NCBI GenBank assembly: GCA_032622095.1
Contig: CP136068.1
Location: 54,456,025 to 54,520,024 of the forward strand
Direction: 5' to 3'
Length of the DNA stretch: 64,000 nt
Origin: Siphonodentalium dalli
Lineage: Eukaryota; Mollusca; Scaphopoda; Gadilida; Siphonodentaliidae
In this document: piece by piece, positions 26,298 to 38,965 of the stretch
Position numbering within the stretch: position 1 is the first letter of the stretch
Layout: every line of letters begins with the position of its first letter
Program-made: the position numbers and the translations under genes
Notes under the pieces: generated by a model
The model's database searches: none
Told to the model about the DNA's origin: nothing
Seen by the model: only the letters and a program-made list of their open reading frames with translations

Positions 26298-28039
26298 CTG
26301 AAAATAAATATTTCTTTTTTGTTAAAGTGGAACTATATTTAATTACAACTTACCGTCGGCCACATCCCTTTAATTGTATATTAAATGAAACTTATATGCA
26401 CACTCGAACTAATTTAAGTCGAATGTGGATGCATGCTGTATACATGGACTCGCATATATTATAAAAAATGAAATAATAGATGGTTCACAAAAACTCTTTG
26501 ACATGGGAATTAGATTGAAATCGATTTATATAAGTATTTACGTTATTTAGACGAAAATGTTGTATAATTTATTGTGCTCCTCCCTGATCACCATCCCTGA
26601 CATGCACTGAAGCACTATGTATATATTTCAACATCAACATTACATTCCCTATATGATATAATGGAGATAACACAAAATTTAGCGACCCTCCCCAGTTCCC
26701 ATCCCTAACTATTTTGAAACCACACCTTAGATTCCTTATATCATAGAGATGACAAATTATAGGCCTATATTTTGTGGAAATCGTGTCAAAAAATAATTAT
26801 TCGAATTTGGTGCCCTCCCCCTTTTCTACCCTACCACCGACAACGTTTCTTTATAAATGTTTTAACTTGCACCACGTTATATTCCTCGTAAAAAGTTAAC
26901 CCTCTTATACCGATTATGAGCACTCTATATGTTCTCCCGTTAATTTTGATAACAGACTGACAAACAACACTACAGTATGTAACTAGAATGCACTCAGAGA
27001 GATGCCAACGTGCGCAAAAATGTAATAAACAATAATTTAAAAAATAATTTCACTGTATTTTACTTAATTTATTTTATTTAATTTAGTGTTAGCAAAAAAA
27101 GACAATTACCATTTCTCATTTCATCACAGATAAAAGGCAAATTACTATATTAATCATTTAAGTGATTAAAACCAATTCCATGTTGCCGAAAGGATGAGAC
27201 TTTAATATCGATTACATTTTTTTCAGCGGCATATTTTCATTTTCATTTTCCGATAGTCAAAGTTGACCAAAGGAGCAATTATAAGAAATAATTAATACTA
27301 TTTGTGTAAATATTGATAGCAGCCAATATGCAACAATAAATATCAATAATTAATCAATAATTAATCAATAACGATCATTTCATGTAATAATAAACTCTTC
27401 AAACAGTGTTTGTGTCAACAAATGCGTTTTGTTTTGTGTTACGTCATTCGTCGTGTTTGACCCGGAACTCGGCTGGAGGTTAGGCTATTTAGCATATTGC
27501 GTCGAATTACGAAATCGCGTTTTGAATGTCTCTCTTTTCCCGCACGATAAAAAGAGGTCTTCGCACGAACCAAAAATGATAAAACTTCCCAATTATAAGT
27601 AAAAATACCCAAATGAAGGAGTCTATGTAGGTCCCGAAGGAGTCTATAGACTCTTTGATGTAGAGTTCTGATGGAGAAAATGTAGGTCGGTCTATTTTTG
27701 TCATAACTCTGACGTATTTTGACCTGGGAGAAAAAATCGAAATCGAGGCTCACTACGAGCATGCCAGTTTTAAATATAGAAACAGGAAATCCTGACAAAT
27801 GGCGATATCGGCGACAAACAAATAATCGAAAACAACACATAAAATAAACATAGCAAAAACGCGGCACAGTAAAAATGTCAGAACGCCACGAGGTTTTACG
27901 TCGTTTTTGGTGACGTCATGGAGTGAAACGGAGTAGGGTGACACCAACCTACGAATCTGTCTGATCGCCATACTGTTGCGCGAGCGCACGTAAAGATTAC
28001 ACTGCTTTGAGTTGTTTGTGCCAAAATGATGGTGGCTGG

Positions 28040-28620
28040 TTTAGGACATGGGCATTTTTAGCTCAACTTTACTTTGTAAAGTTTGAGCTATTGCCACGGC
28101 TTGGTATCCGTCGTCCGTGTGTGTGTGCATGTGTGTGTGGGTGTGGTGTGTGTGTGTGTGTGTGTGTGCGTGATTCGTCAACAATTTCCTTTAGCACGGG
28201 CTACAGGTCGAAACATAATGAAATTTGCCATGGCTGTTGACATTGACATGTAGATGGGAACGAGTCATTTTGGGGTCATTCGGCAAATAAACATGGCCGC
28301 CAGCGGCCATCTTGGATTTCAAAATTTAATCCATTAGCACGGGCTACAGGCCGGAGTGTTCGTCTGATCATCGTGAAATTTGTCGTGGAAGTTAATATTG
28401 ACATGTAGATGGGAACGAGTCATTTTGGGGTCATTTGGCAATAAAACATGGCCGCCGGCAGACATCTTGGATTTTACTCTTTGTATGACTAAATCCTTTG
28501 ACACAGGCTGCATGTCATATTTTTGGTCAGTAAGTTTTAATCACATTTCTCCATAGCTCCCATGACATCGTCAGAACTGCCTCAGTATACACGTTATATG
28601 GCATAACAAGGATGGTATAG
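28040..28620 (+). repeat. Dispersed repeat with tandem GGCCGCC..CATCTTGGATTT units
   Basis: Starts with a hairpin (TAGCTCAACTTTAC / GTAAAGTTTGAGCTA). It then has two units of about 140 bases sharing GGGAACGAGTCATTTTGGGG, each ending in CATCTTGGATTT. Repeats with such units are frequent in marine invertebrates. The class is not certain. Confidence 0.6.
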
Positions 28621-29983
28621 TGTGCTATTCCTTAGTCAGTTGGGTTATTTTAAAATTATTGAGAGGGGTTGACCATTGCATATGTCAATAATTGCGCTTC
28701 AGCGCAATTAGGCATAATACTAAGTGTGAATTCGGAAATCTTAATGCTACTTGTAAATAACCGGACTATATGCTTTTAAGTAAACCGTTATTTCTCGAAT
28801 GGACGAAAGTGCCACGCAACGACAGTTACCATCGATTTCTCTTTGTCCATATCGGCTGGTTATATACAAGAACCATTGTCTTGTATCGGAGCTCGTGCTG
28901 TAGCTTCGTCCCCCCCCCCGGCATTGAATGTAATCACTACACTTTTTGTGTCAGAAAAAACTGAAAGGCCAAAGTCGACTGAAATGAAAGCATAGTCCAT
29001 TCCAGCTTTTAATATCGAATGTAGAGCAATGTCACCTGTTACTGTCGATGTGGGGAACTGTACACATGCCCTATTGAAAAGACACATCCTGACGAAGTCA
29101 GGTCTTTCGTAAAAAATTTCATGAAGGTAGAAGAAAGGACAGCATACAGCCCCCTGCCTTCTTCCCTGTTTAAACTTCAAGGGTATCTGAAAGTCCTTTG
29201 CAATACAACACACGACTAATGCAGTCTGAGTAAAAATTAGCCACAACACGTAGATCTTGCCACGGAAACCTAATTGGTGTATTTCACTAAGAGTGTTCTT
29301 CGTACCAGACCATATCGAATGCCTTGCAATGACAGAGTCCAAAATGCAAACATATGCGCGGTTGCCAATGGATGAATGGATGAACTCTTGTATCATAAAT
29401 ACAGACAGCTAACCTCCATTCTGGAATACATGCTGCAATTCGTGTGGATACTAGCCGATGCCACCGTCATCGTGAAATCCATTGGGGAGTATACATTGAA
29501 ATACTTTATACATAACAGGTAATAAGTTTGTGGCTCTGCAACTGCCTGGGAAATGCTTTGGTTTTGATTCCAGTTTTCAGTGACGGTGGTATCCATTTCA
29601 GTTTCAGAATGCCGTGTTAAATATAGGCGGCACAATGTGTTCACCAGCGATGTACTCCCGTGAATAAGATGCTTGTTCATGATCTGATATATGCCACCTG
29701 ACTTGTTACGCGTCAGGCTTCGCGGAGCTGATGATACGTCAAAGTTACTTATATAGGCTCGCAGAACACATTAGAGATAAACTCGTCTTGAGACTAAAGT
29801 CTTGTCGAACAGTGAATTCAGCTGCGAACATGGTTTTCTCAAAATCTAGATCAACGTGGACAAGGGGAGTGTATAGTTTCTCAAATTATGTTCTCCACCC
29901 GTCCATGATGTCGTCGTGGTCACGAATTTGTCTGCCACCACAGTTCATAACGGTACCAAACATTTCAGATTGCGCTGAAGAAT

Positions 29984-30840
29984 ATGGAGGGTTATTAGGG
30001 TCACAATCCTAACTTCACATTTTAATTCTAACTTAACATTTTAATTCTTATATTTTAATTCTAACATAACATTTTAATTCTTATATTTTAATTCTATTTA
30101 CATTCTATTTACATTCTATTTACATTCTATTTACATTCTATTTACATTCTATTTTAATTCTAACTTAACATTTTAATTCTTATATTTAAATTCTAACTTA
30201 ATAGTTTTATTTTAATATTTTAAATCTACTACAAAAAGGTCTAATTTTGGAATTAAAATATTAGAATTAAAAAGTTTAAATTGGAGTGAACATAAAACGG
30301 ACCTCAGAATTGAAACGCAAAAATGAAAACAGACATAAAACGGATACTGTAAGTTGGAATTGTGACCCAAATAACTATGGAGGGTTATTAGGGTCACAAT
30401 CCTAACTTCACATTTTAATTCTAACTTAACATTTTAATTCTTATATTTTAATTCCAACATTAGACCTTTGTGTGGTAGATTTAAAATATTAAAATAAAAC
30501 TATTAAGTTAGAATTAAAATATAAGAATTAAAATGTTAAGTTAGAATGTAAATAGAATGTAAATAGAATGTAAATAGAATGTAAATATAATGTAAATATA
30601 ATGTAAATAGAATGTAAATAGAATGTAAATAGAATGTAAATAGAATGTAAATAGAATTAAAATAAAAAAGAATTAAAATAAAAAAGAATTAAAATGTTAA
30701 GTTAGAATTAAAAATGTAAAGTTAGAATTAAAATATAAGAATTGAAATGTTAAGTTAGAATTAAAATATTAAGTAAGAATTAAAATATTAAGTTAGAGTA
30801 AAAATGTGAAGTTAGGATTGTGACCCTAATAACCCTCCAT
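29984..30840. mobile_element. Foldback / MITE-like element with nested copy
   Basis: Terminal inverted repeats ATGGAGGGTTATTAGGGTCA (29984 onward) and its inverse ending 30840 are over 30 bases long. A third copy of the left end starts at about 30377, preceded by a degenerate right end (TGTGACCCAAATAA), so one element sits inside another. The interior is built of TTTTAATTCTAACTTAACA and 11-bp TACATTCTATT units, with the mirror order on the right. Nearly the whole 850 bases could fold into one hairpin. Confidence 0.8.
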
Positions 30841-31882
30841 TGAAGAACCATTTTTGTTCAATATTTTCTGGAATCGTTTTTGGTCCCTGTTGGCACAAAA
30901 CTCGAGGTTTTCACATTTGCATTGTTCCTGTAAACGAGTAAGCTTGGTATAAACTGATATCCAGTCGGTCCCAGTTGAAAGATGTCCTTGAAAATGGAAC
31001 AGATCAACTGCACAGTGAAATGGGTATATACCGGGATCTTAAAACTGCACCATATCTTGGTAAGTGACTGGATGTGTTCAGTTCGCGGACATCAAGTCAT
31101 CGACCACTACTGACAATAAGGTCTTCCATAATGTTCAGTGCAAGGATATGGTCTATTTGTGAAGTTGATGCCACGGTACAGAATGGATAATATATAAAAG
31201 GAGGTCCAGAACACGATGTACATGTCAGGCAGGTAACAAAGAATACACTTTCCAAAGCTAACATATCGTTTATTAAGCATAATTAATGGCCGCCCGGCAT
31301 ATACTCCCGCGAGTCTCGAGTCAGAGTGCGCGTTATTTTCACCGGACCATTGGAAGAGAACAGAAATATATTCCGACGAGTTCATTTTCATTTTCAAACC
31401 AACAATCCTATCTGAACCGTTATCTAAGGCAACACACTGATTCGCCATTGGCGTTCCATGCATTTAAATTAGCTTTCCCGCCATCCCGACCTTTCCGTAT
31501 CCATTTTGGGTGAAAAAATTCTTGTCAAAAGTTTGGCCAAATGAAAATTTTTGACACCGACAGCGCTCGCCAGACGTTTATTTACCAAAATATCAACACC
31601 GTCTCTCGAAAAACTACCACCGATATAAGTTGATTTAAACTGATAAGTTTGCTATGTTGAGATAGTTTTGTGCATTTAATGTCAAATTGTTAATTTCGTA
31701 TATGCCCAACAACTAAATTGTTTACAAAAAAAACAAAAACAAAAAACGTCCATGAAATCTCCAGCTAAAAGTTTCTTGGTTACAATTTAATATAGAGAAT
31801 TAGGTTTCGTGAATTTGTAGCCTATATAATTCTAAATTTAATTGGCCGATTATCAGTGAGACACAGCAATAATTATACGAAC

Positions 31883-32071
31883 CATTCGTGGAGTAGAAAT
31901 TTTTCGCCCAGTTGTATTCGTTTTCTGTCAAAATATTTATGACATGAGCGCCTTCCGCTAGACAGACCTTAACCAGATCCTTGAAGCGATGAGCCGTGCT
32001 GTTGACATAGTACTTGTAGCAGATTGGCAGAGATTCGTCGTATGTGTATCCATACTCCACGGGACAGGCAC
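31883..32071 (-). CDS. PAN/C-type-lectin gene, exon 2 (first half of lectin domain)
   Basis: Acceptor CTCACAG (ends 32072). The exon opens with CPVEYGYTY and continues to ICYKYY, the paired N-terminal cysteines of long-form lectin domains, then AHRFKDLVKVCLAEGAHV and INILTENEYNWA, the conserved alpha-helix and W/E region. The start phase fits exon 1 exactly. The donor used for exon 3 (AATG|GTTCGT) is weak, so a different or extra exon may follow. Confidence 0.7.
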
Positions 32072-32590
32072 CTGTGAGAATGGTACAACCGGTACATGTT
32101 CAATTGTTGGTGTTCGTATATTATAGGGGAACTATCTTACCATGTGGCGGTTAGCGAAATACATGTGAACTGATGGGTGAATTGGCAGCGGCAGTTGTTG
32201 GGTTTTCCCCTTTGATTGAAGGTAACTTTGTGAATAACTTCATCGTTGAAAATGATGAATTTATATACATATTCGCGTCTCATAAAACAATCCATTGAGA
32301 TTTTTTACTGGAAATCGAAAATTATCTTATTCCTTTCGGAGACAAATTAGTAAATGTTCATTTTACATGGCGCCTAAATATTTAGTTGTTCCGTCTTCTC
32401 ATGAGATAATGTTCGGTATCCAGTCAAAGCATTATAACAAACAAAACTTAACAAAAGCCCCTATAAGCTTGTTGCCCAATCCTCTTTTGAACATTTTATA
32501 ATTATATGTATTGTTTGTAATTTTATTCTGTTTAGTTCAAATAAAATACTGTTTAAACTAAAGCATTTATAAATCCTCTTTGTAGCTTAC

Positions 32591-32876
32591 CTTCATCTAG
32601 CTGTCGTGTGAATATCTGTTGATCAACTTGTTTGAGTGTTTGAGGAGCGAGTAGACATTGACCGTCTATTTCATTGTATGAAAACTCCCAGCAAAATTCT
32701 TTATTAGTGCACAAGACGGAGCACTCCAGTTCGGATCGCGCGTACGTGGTGACTGTATCAGGTCCTGGTTTCCCCAACCATGTTTTCGACTTATATTTTG
32801 CAACCCTGGTGGTGGAAGTCGAGAATTTAACGAAACCAACGATGCAGACACAAAATGTTAACTGCAACCAAAGCAT
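32591..32876 (-). CDS. PAN/C-type-lectin gene, exon 1 (signal peptide and PAN/Apple domain)
   Basis: ATG at 32876. A hydrophobic signal peptide (MLWLQLTFCVCIVGFV) is followed by a PAN/Apple-type stretch with ARSELECSVLCT, CWEFSYN and GQCLL, the Cys pattern of the fold. The donor GAAG|GTAAGC is strong and phase 1, matching exon 2. The product would be a secreted adhesion or recognition protein, a combination common in mollusc immune-type gene families. Upstream TSS and promoter are not resolved. Confidence 0.72.
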
Positions 32877-32974
32877 TTCCACGTTCGTCCAACTTACATG
32901 TATGATGTCCTCGATAAGAATGCAGTCATCTCACGATACATCGATGCCATATCACCGCGCGCAGCGCGCCAACA

Positions 32975-33110
32975 ATTCAAAGAGAAATCGATGGTAATAA
33001 TTGTTGTCGCATGGCGCTATACAGCCATTCGAGAAATAACGGTTTACTTAAAAGTATATAGTCCGGTTATTTCCAAGTATAGCATTAAGATTTCCAAATG
33101 TTATAGCGAC
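32975..33110. repeat. Repeat shared, inverted, with 28733-28850
   Basis: Both carry AACCGTTATTTCTCGAATGG-type and GGAAATCTTAATGCTA-type strings in the same order when one is inverted. Here it lies directly upstream of the PAN/lectin gene, so it may have donated promoter sequence. Confidence 0.6.
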
Positions 33111-33112
33111 TT

Positions 33113-33202
33113 TCAGTCAGAGTGACTTGCACAAGCAGTAAATTTATCTTTGTTGAATTCGGCTTTCAGCAGTCGAGCAAATTTTTCGATGATTACCTGG
33201 TT
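33113..33202 (-). CDS. Possible terminal exon of a leftward host gene
   Basis: A strong acceptor (TTTTTTTATTTCAG, ends 33203) is followed by 29 codons and TGA. The peptide is amphipathic and charged (VIIEKFARLLKAEFNKDKF). Upstream exons would lie to the right, but I could not find one. The product is not recognised. Confidence 0.3.
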   Translation of the reverse strand, partial: NQVIIEKFARLLKAEFNKDKFTACASHSD

Positions 33203-36200
33203 CTGAAATAAAAAAATGGCAGTAAGTTCAGCGGCAGAAAACTTTTAAGCCGCATCTATGAACTTTTACTCTCTCTCTATCGGAGAGTTAAATTTAAATA
33301 ACATAGTTACAAACAAATCTAATACAAAAATGACAGTGGAATATATGTACATTTAAAGAATATGACAGCACAATATAAAGCGAGATTACGCACACAGTTG
33401 CACACACACTGAGTCTCAGGCGCATGCAACCACCCAGCCGCGCACATGCGTACACGTAAACACGTCCAGACACGCGCCTAGGCTTAGACGATTTTATAGA
33501 CAAACATACACGCGAAAGAGACATACAGACAGACAGGCAGACAGTCACATAAATATCTAAATAGGGTGCATTTACATTACTGTAGATCTGTATACAGATA
33601 TGTGTGAAGTCACGTGTCGCAGATTACTGTGGTCACAATATGATTACTGTGATTAAAAACGGACTAGCTATTTGCGTACCAGTTAGACTTTTGTAGGATG
33701 TATGCATTCGCGGATGTATCTTCGCGGTTGTCTCATTATTGCAGTATGTAACTTTTATGACCGCGTTAATTGCGTTCGATATTTAGGTGTGAACAATTGC
33801 GGGAACACAATGCATAATATAACAGCTAACATTGCCGATGAAGTATGTCTCAGTTGGAATGTAGACTAAAGGTCTTATGGCGGAGTATCTGGGGGGGGGG
33901 GGGGGTAATCCGATTAGCAGACTTTTGGTCCGCATTTAGAGGGTTTTTTGCATTGTGTGATGAATGAGACACCTTCAGTGATAAGCCGTATAGTTGTTGT
34001 AAAAATTTGAAGGATTAGTTGCTTTAACGGTATTCTGAGGTGGTACATTCATGAAACCAGTATATTATATATTTTATATATGTCTAATAATATGATCTTG
34101 AGGCCGTTACCATTTCTGATTATGTATTGCATAATTTGCATAAATTAGTATCGTTGAAAATTTCATCGCGCGCATGTAAACACCACCACGGCAAGTCGAC
34201 CGATCAAGAGCTTATTCTCGCCTGGGTGAACGCCGTGTGTGAGTAGGATCGGAGGTTAATATAGTTTTAACCAAAGACAGGCATCATGATCGGGATATCG
34301 GGTGGTGTTTCGGGTATACAGAGCTCGCATCGAAGATCTGCACCTTTTTGCTTTGATCAAACAGGGGAAAAAGGTAATATTGAGACTATATAGTGTAATT
34401 ATGCCCGTTGCAAGGGCGGGTTTTTTTTTTATTTAAGTGGGAGGTGAAGTGACCAATTTTGAATGTGGATTTCCATGCAAATCTCCTGAGTCGTTGTTTC
34501 GTGGGGGAATCTGGATTCAGATTACGGATTACACTCCGTACGACGTGGTTCGGTAAACGAACAGACCAGAATCCGTAAACGAACAGACCGTAATTGTTAT
34601 TTCGTCGTAATCTGGATTCCGATTCTGATTCCCTAATTGGTATCACGTAATTGGAATCAGAACATTCACAATGTAAACAAACCGAGATTTCCCCCACCTC
34701 GGAGTTTAAAAACATAAAAAAACATAAAAATCCGACCCTTTGATACAAATTTTTGCAGAATATAAAAGATCTATATCCAAAGAATTTAAATGCGGATACA
34801 AATTTGTGTAAACGGGGAGAATTTTACTGAAATTAGCCAAATAATAATATTCTTATCTTATCTTATATTGTAAATACCTCCTATGTCAGGAGAACCACCG
34901 ATGGCCGGACGTTGGCATACACACCCACACAGCTGTATAGACTTTGTGTTAGTATTGTTATTCTATATGGAGGGGTATTGATTTTTTAGTAGGACTTGTT
35001 AGTACTTTTACATATATACATATATACCTGGAGGAGTATTTGACCACGCTTGCGAACCAGACGGACTCAACTCGACAGGCCTGAAATTTTTATGTCTATA
35101 CATGTACTTATACATACCCTGTTTTATAGGCAGGTAACTCTATCTACATATCTACAACGTACTGGAAGCTTACGCCCCGAAAATAATGTTATTGATAGTA
35201 ACGCTGGGGGAGCACTTCGGTTGATGGCGAACTTGAAGCAAATCCTTGTCAATTTCATTGTTACTTTCATAATTCCATCCATAAAATACCACCCGAACGC
35301 ATTTCGATTTCAAATTCGGCGGAAAACGTCACCATTGACCGCATCCACGTGAACCTGCATGGATATGTCTTCTGCTTTGTTCGTAATTATATGTTCCTTC
35401 TTATTCAAGAAATAGTAGGATTATATGATATCTATGGATTATCAGATACACGTATGTACTATCTATACTTATAACAATTTCATATTTAAAATGTTTTGTT
35501 TCGTTAAATGCAGTCGTTTTGCACAATAGTTTATGGAGTGCCGAAACACGGACTTTTTGGCCAACGTGCTGTGCAATAGTTGGAAAATAAAGTTTTGCCA
35601 ATGTAGCTATTAAGCTAATTTAATGCTGTGGTCTTGTGATCGCACGTGAGCTGAATCTCACAATCCCACAAACACAAATGTAAAGCTTGTTCTAGGATCG
35701 CATGACTATATATATAGTGGAAATGTCAAAACTTCCCATCAGGTTCGCAGAATTCCATTTGCACCCCCTTGGAAATCTCATTGAACAGTACACAATGTCT
35801 TGTAACGCGCACCGTGGCCTACACCCACATGTACCCACACACCGCACTGCCCGTATGTGTCGACCCATATATACGCGCATGCTTTATACGTGATGGTACA
35901 CTCTTATAATTATTTGTAACCAACTGGTTTTTTCACAGAACCAAATTATTATTTTCTTGGTTCTCCATTGTGAACCTATTTGTGAACCAGCAGGTTATGA
36001 ACACGACTTTTGGTTACTTGTTTGGAACCTATGTATTTGAGAACCAATTGATTCTTCGCTTGTAACAAAATACCAGAACCGATGGTTCTGAAATTCGTCC
36101 CGTATTTGTAACCAGTAAGTAACGATTATTGGTTCCACATGGTGAAACCAATTTATAAACCAGTACAATTGTAACAGAAAAGCAGCATCTGCTACATATG

Positions 36201-36424
36201 CATGAGAATATGCATTTTTTTTTTACCAGAGAGAAATTTCGGGTTTTCGAGTCAATAGACTGAACAGTACAAGTTATAATGTAACAACTGGTAAATAATA
36301 ATAATCTAAGTCATAAAATATTAAGAGCTTCTAAAAATCTCCGCCAACTCTGGTAGACCAGATTCCGCCAGCCACTATTGTAATTGTGACACGCTCCGCT
36401 GTCTCCACTCGCCACTCCATAGTA
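33203..36424. other. Intergenic/intronic host DNA, no exon recognised
   Basis: Only low-complexity and small inverted features are seen: a CA-rich stretch at 33390-33480, a G13 run near 33892-33905, a GATTCCGATT/AATCTGGATTC cluster at 34500-34640, and a GAACCAA/TTGGTTC-rich element at about 35917-36170 with roughly inverted ends (AACCAACTGGTT / ACTGGTTTATAAATTGGTTT). Confidence 0.4.
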
Positions 36425-36495
36425 AAAACAAGAAAACCATAGTCAGAAATGGTAACGCCACCAAGATCATATTATTAGCCATAAATATAAATTAT
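36425..36495 (+). mobile_element. Short Polinton-derived fragment
   Basis: About 70 bases match the 44-codon ORF region at 9830-9900 with one or two changes. Flanks on both sides do not match the Polinton. Directly right is a short palindrome with TTAGTTAGCGC / GCGCTAACTAA (36524-36560). Confidence 0.7.
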
Positions 36496-37165
36496 AATAT
36501 AATTATAATATAAAATATTATTCATTAGTTAGCGCTAATATAGGCGCTAACTAATTAATACTATTATTTGATTGACTTGTTAAATAACATCTAATAAATA
36601 TTCATCTTATTCACAGCTTTAAGGAGTCCTTCTGGCACACGAGAATGTTTATCGCCGTTTGATTTGCACCAAGTGAACTCGGGGCATATATAATTGATAG
36701 AACAGGCCTCTATTATATGATGATCGTGTCGTTATTTGTTTAAAATACGTATCAATTGACATATACGCACTCGTTCCCTCATTAAAATATACATATATCG
36801 CCAATTTTAGGGGAACTCCGCGAATTCGAGGACTTCCGCATAGTGATCTCCGCAAATAGGGACCTACTGCAAAACGTCGCACCCAATGCAATTTGTAAAC
36901 AAATACGATTGACATGCGTTTTAACGAGGTGAGCTTTAATTAAATGAAAGAAGCAATGCTACATAAACTATTTGCCATGGACTCAGCCAGTGTGCCATAT
37001 ATATGTGTCAACTAAGGTCGCTTTGCGTGGTAAAAGTGAAAAGTGAAAGTGGAAATTCGGAAAACCTATTGAAAATGAAAGTAGCCTTAATTTTGGGAAT
37101 TCCGCGGCAGATTGCAGTGAATCTATACTATTGAAAGTGAATGTACGATTCCTCGAATTCTATCA

Positions 37166-37246
37166 GATATCGCGACTCTGCTCGTTTTCGTGATCATAGG
37201 TTATATAGGGCCTATATGACCACGAAAACGAGTCGAGTCGCGATAC
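37166..37246. repeat. Short hairpin element
   Basis: Arms ATCGCGACTC..CTCGTTTTCGTG and its inverse, about 30 bases with few mismatches, around a TATAGGGCC centre. Confidence 0.65.
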
Positions 37247-37699
37247 ATTCATCGGTACAAACACATTGTGTATACGATACAATTTTGACTTGATCACCGT
37301 ACTATTTTGGCTTCAAAATATTTAATTATACGGCCGATGACCTTTGAGTTCATTTAACCTTGAGTACATTTAACCTGTGACCGTTCGCTGCGCATGGCTG
37401 ATGACATTTTGAGTTCATTTAACCTGGGTACATTTAACCTGTGACCTGTGTACCTCGCCTTGATAGTTAGTCAGCCGCTGTCATATCGATATCGATTCCC
37501 GCCCGTGTGGGGGGGGGGGACTGGGAGCCATTACTTCTCGACTTTTCGGTAATTAGAAAATTAAAGATGGCGGTTACTCCAAGTCTCGATCCAACAGAAC
37601 AGACATGCGCACTCCAATTAAAATTATCCATAACTCACTTCACTACACCAGGGGCTCCCAATGGGTTGTACATTATTTTCAGGCTATCAGATTATTTAT

Positions 37700-37990
37700 A
37701 TTTTCAAGAACATATTATTACACCGGTGACTTTAAGTTTACAATTTCAGCCTGTCCTGACTATCGATACGATTGAGTCATATTTTCAAAAACATATTATA
37801 CACCGGTGGCGTTAACTTTGCAAATTCAGCATCTACGTGATTATATCGGTACGATTTAGTAAGGTACAAAAAACAATCTCCCACGATACATTCGCCCACT
37901 GGACCACAGAATCTCAAAATCTGCAAAACTAGCAACACCACCTTGTGGCGTAATGATGATTGAGATGGACGTTTGCCGCATCGTTGAAAA
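37700..37990 (+). repeat. Repeat with ACACCGGTG units, related to the insertion at 11828-12027
   Basis: Two internal units start TATTACACCGGTGAC / TATACACCGGTGGCG (37717 and 37790). The end (GTGGCGTAATGATGATTGAGATGGACG) matches the segment just before the truncated protease. Confidence 0.6.
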
Positions 37991-38533
37991 TAAAAAATGG
38001 CGCTCTGGAACAACGTGTCGCGGTTCGTTGCGCCATCTCGCGCCGATTTTTTGTTTCTTGGCGGCCAATATTCGATTCTTGGCAGCCTGTAAAACCAAAT
38101 CATTGGGTGCTAGATCCAAACAACCAAATGGCTTACAAATCGCTTCTGCAGCCAACAAATGTCATGGACCACAGTCAGACCTCAAAATTCGTGGTTTCGT
38201 CGTTATGACTCGCGCAATGGAATTTCAATTATTACATTTTCAGGACTGACTACAAACTGTGAAGGGAATGATAAAATGAATTGAATTTGAAACATTTTCT
38301 TTTTCTTTTTAAAATGATTTATTCTTAACCATTGAGAACCGTAAATAAACATTCCTGAATTGTCAAAAACAAGCAAAACTAGAGGTCAGATTCCATGGAA
38401 TCAGATATACTTCCATGGTATTCCATTCCATCCCATCCCATGTGAGTGTTATGCGTATATGTGTGTTCCTCTTCGTGCGAATGCATATTGGTGCCTTACG
38501 ATCTAATGGTGGACTTGCATTGACATTTCTAAA

Positions 38534-38965
38534 TCTCGTATATATTTTGAAGACCTCTGTATGTTTGTCTGTATGTCTGTCATTTATACAAATCTACGAT
38601 TCTCGACCGATCGGGACGAAACTTGGTGCGTGTGTGTAGTTTGACCAGGCGGTCGACGTTGTCGTATTGGCGAGCCCGTGCGACGCCAGCTTCGCGCATC
38701 CGCAGACGAGATATCGGAAACGGGTGGAGCTATCGACTTGAAATTTGGTATGTGAATGTATCTTGCCCCGGATACGAATTTTATCGGATCGCCGAGCCCA
38801 TGCGACGCCATCTTCGCGCATGCGCAGACCAGATCTCGGAAACGGGTAGAGCTATCGACTTGAAATTTGGTTTTTGAATAGCCCGGACAACGTCGGGCTG
38901 GGTAGAGCTATCGACTTGAAATTTGGTTTTTGAATAGCCCAGACAACGTCGGGCTCATCGGCTAG
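38534..38965 (+). mobile_element. Helitron-like element with 122-bp minisatellite
   Basis: Starts TCTCGTATATATTTTGAAGACC after an A. It ends with a hairpin AGCCCG..CGGGCT, six bases and CTAG, before a T. A|T target and CTAG end are Helitron features. The interior has about two units of the GAGATCTCGGAAACGGGT repeat. Confidence 0.7.

Larger units (their letters stand above)
26298..31882 (-). other. Probable large intron of the PAN/lectin gene, repeat-filled
   Basis: 5.6 kb with no exon I can support on the gene strand. It contains a GCCATCTTGGATTT-type repeat (28040-28620, opening with a GCTCAACTTTAC/GTAAAGTTTGAGC hairpin), a (GT)n run near 28140-28170 and a foldback element (29984-30840). 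28733-28850 is an inverted copy of 32975-33110. The 178-codon minus ORF 28860-29396 has a hydrophobic segment and many Cys, but no recognised domain or clear splice sites, so I do not call it. Confidence 0.45.

Noticed and set aside
27439-27867. 142-codon minus-strand ORF
   Set aside because: Composition is Arg/Phe/Tyr-rich without domain or splice support; likely chance.
28860-29396. 178-codon minus-strand ORF with a hydrophobic segment
   Set aside because: No recognised domain, no convincing splice sites, and it sits in a repeat-rich intron. Kept only as a note.
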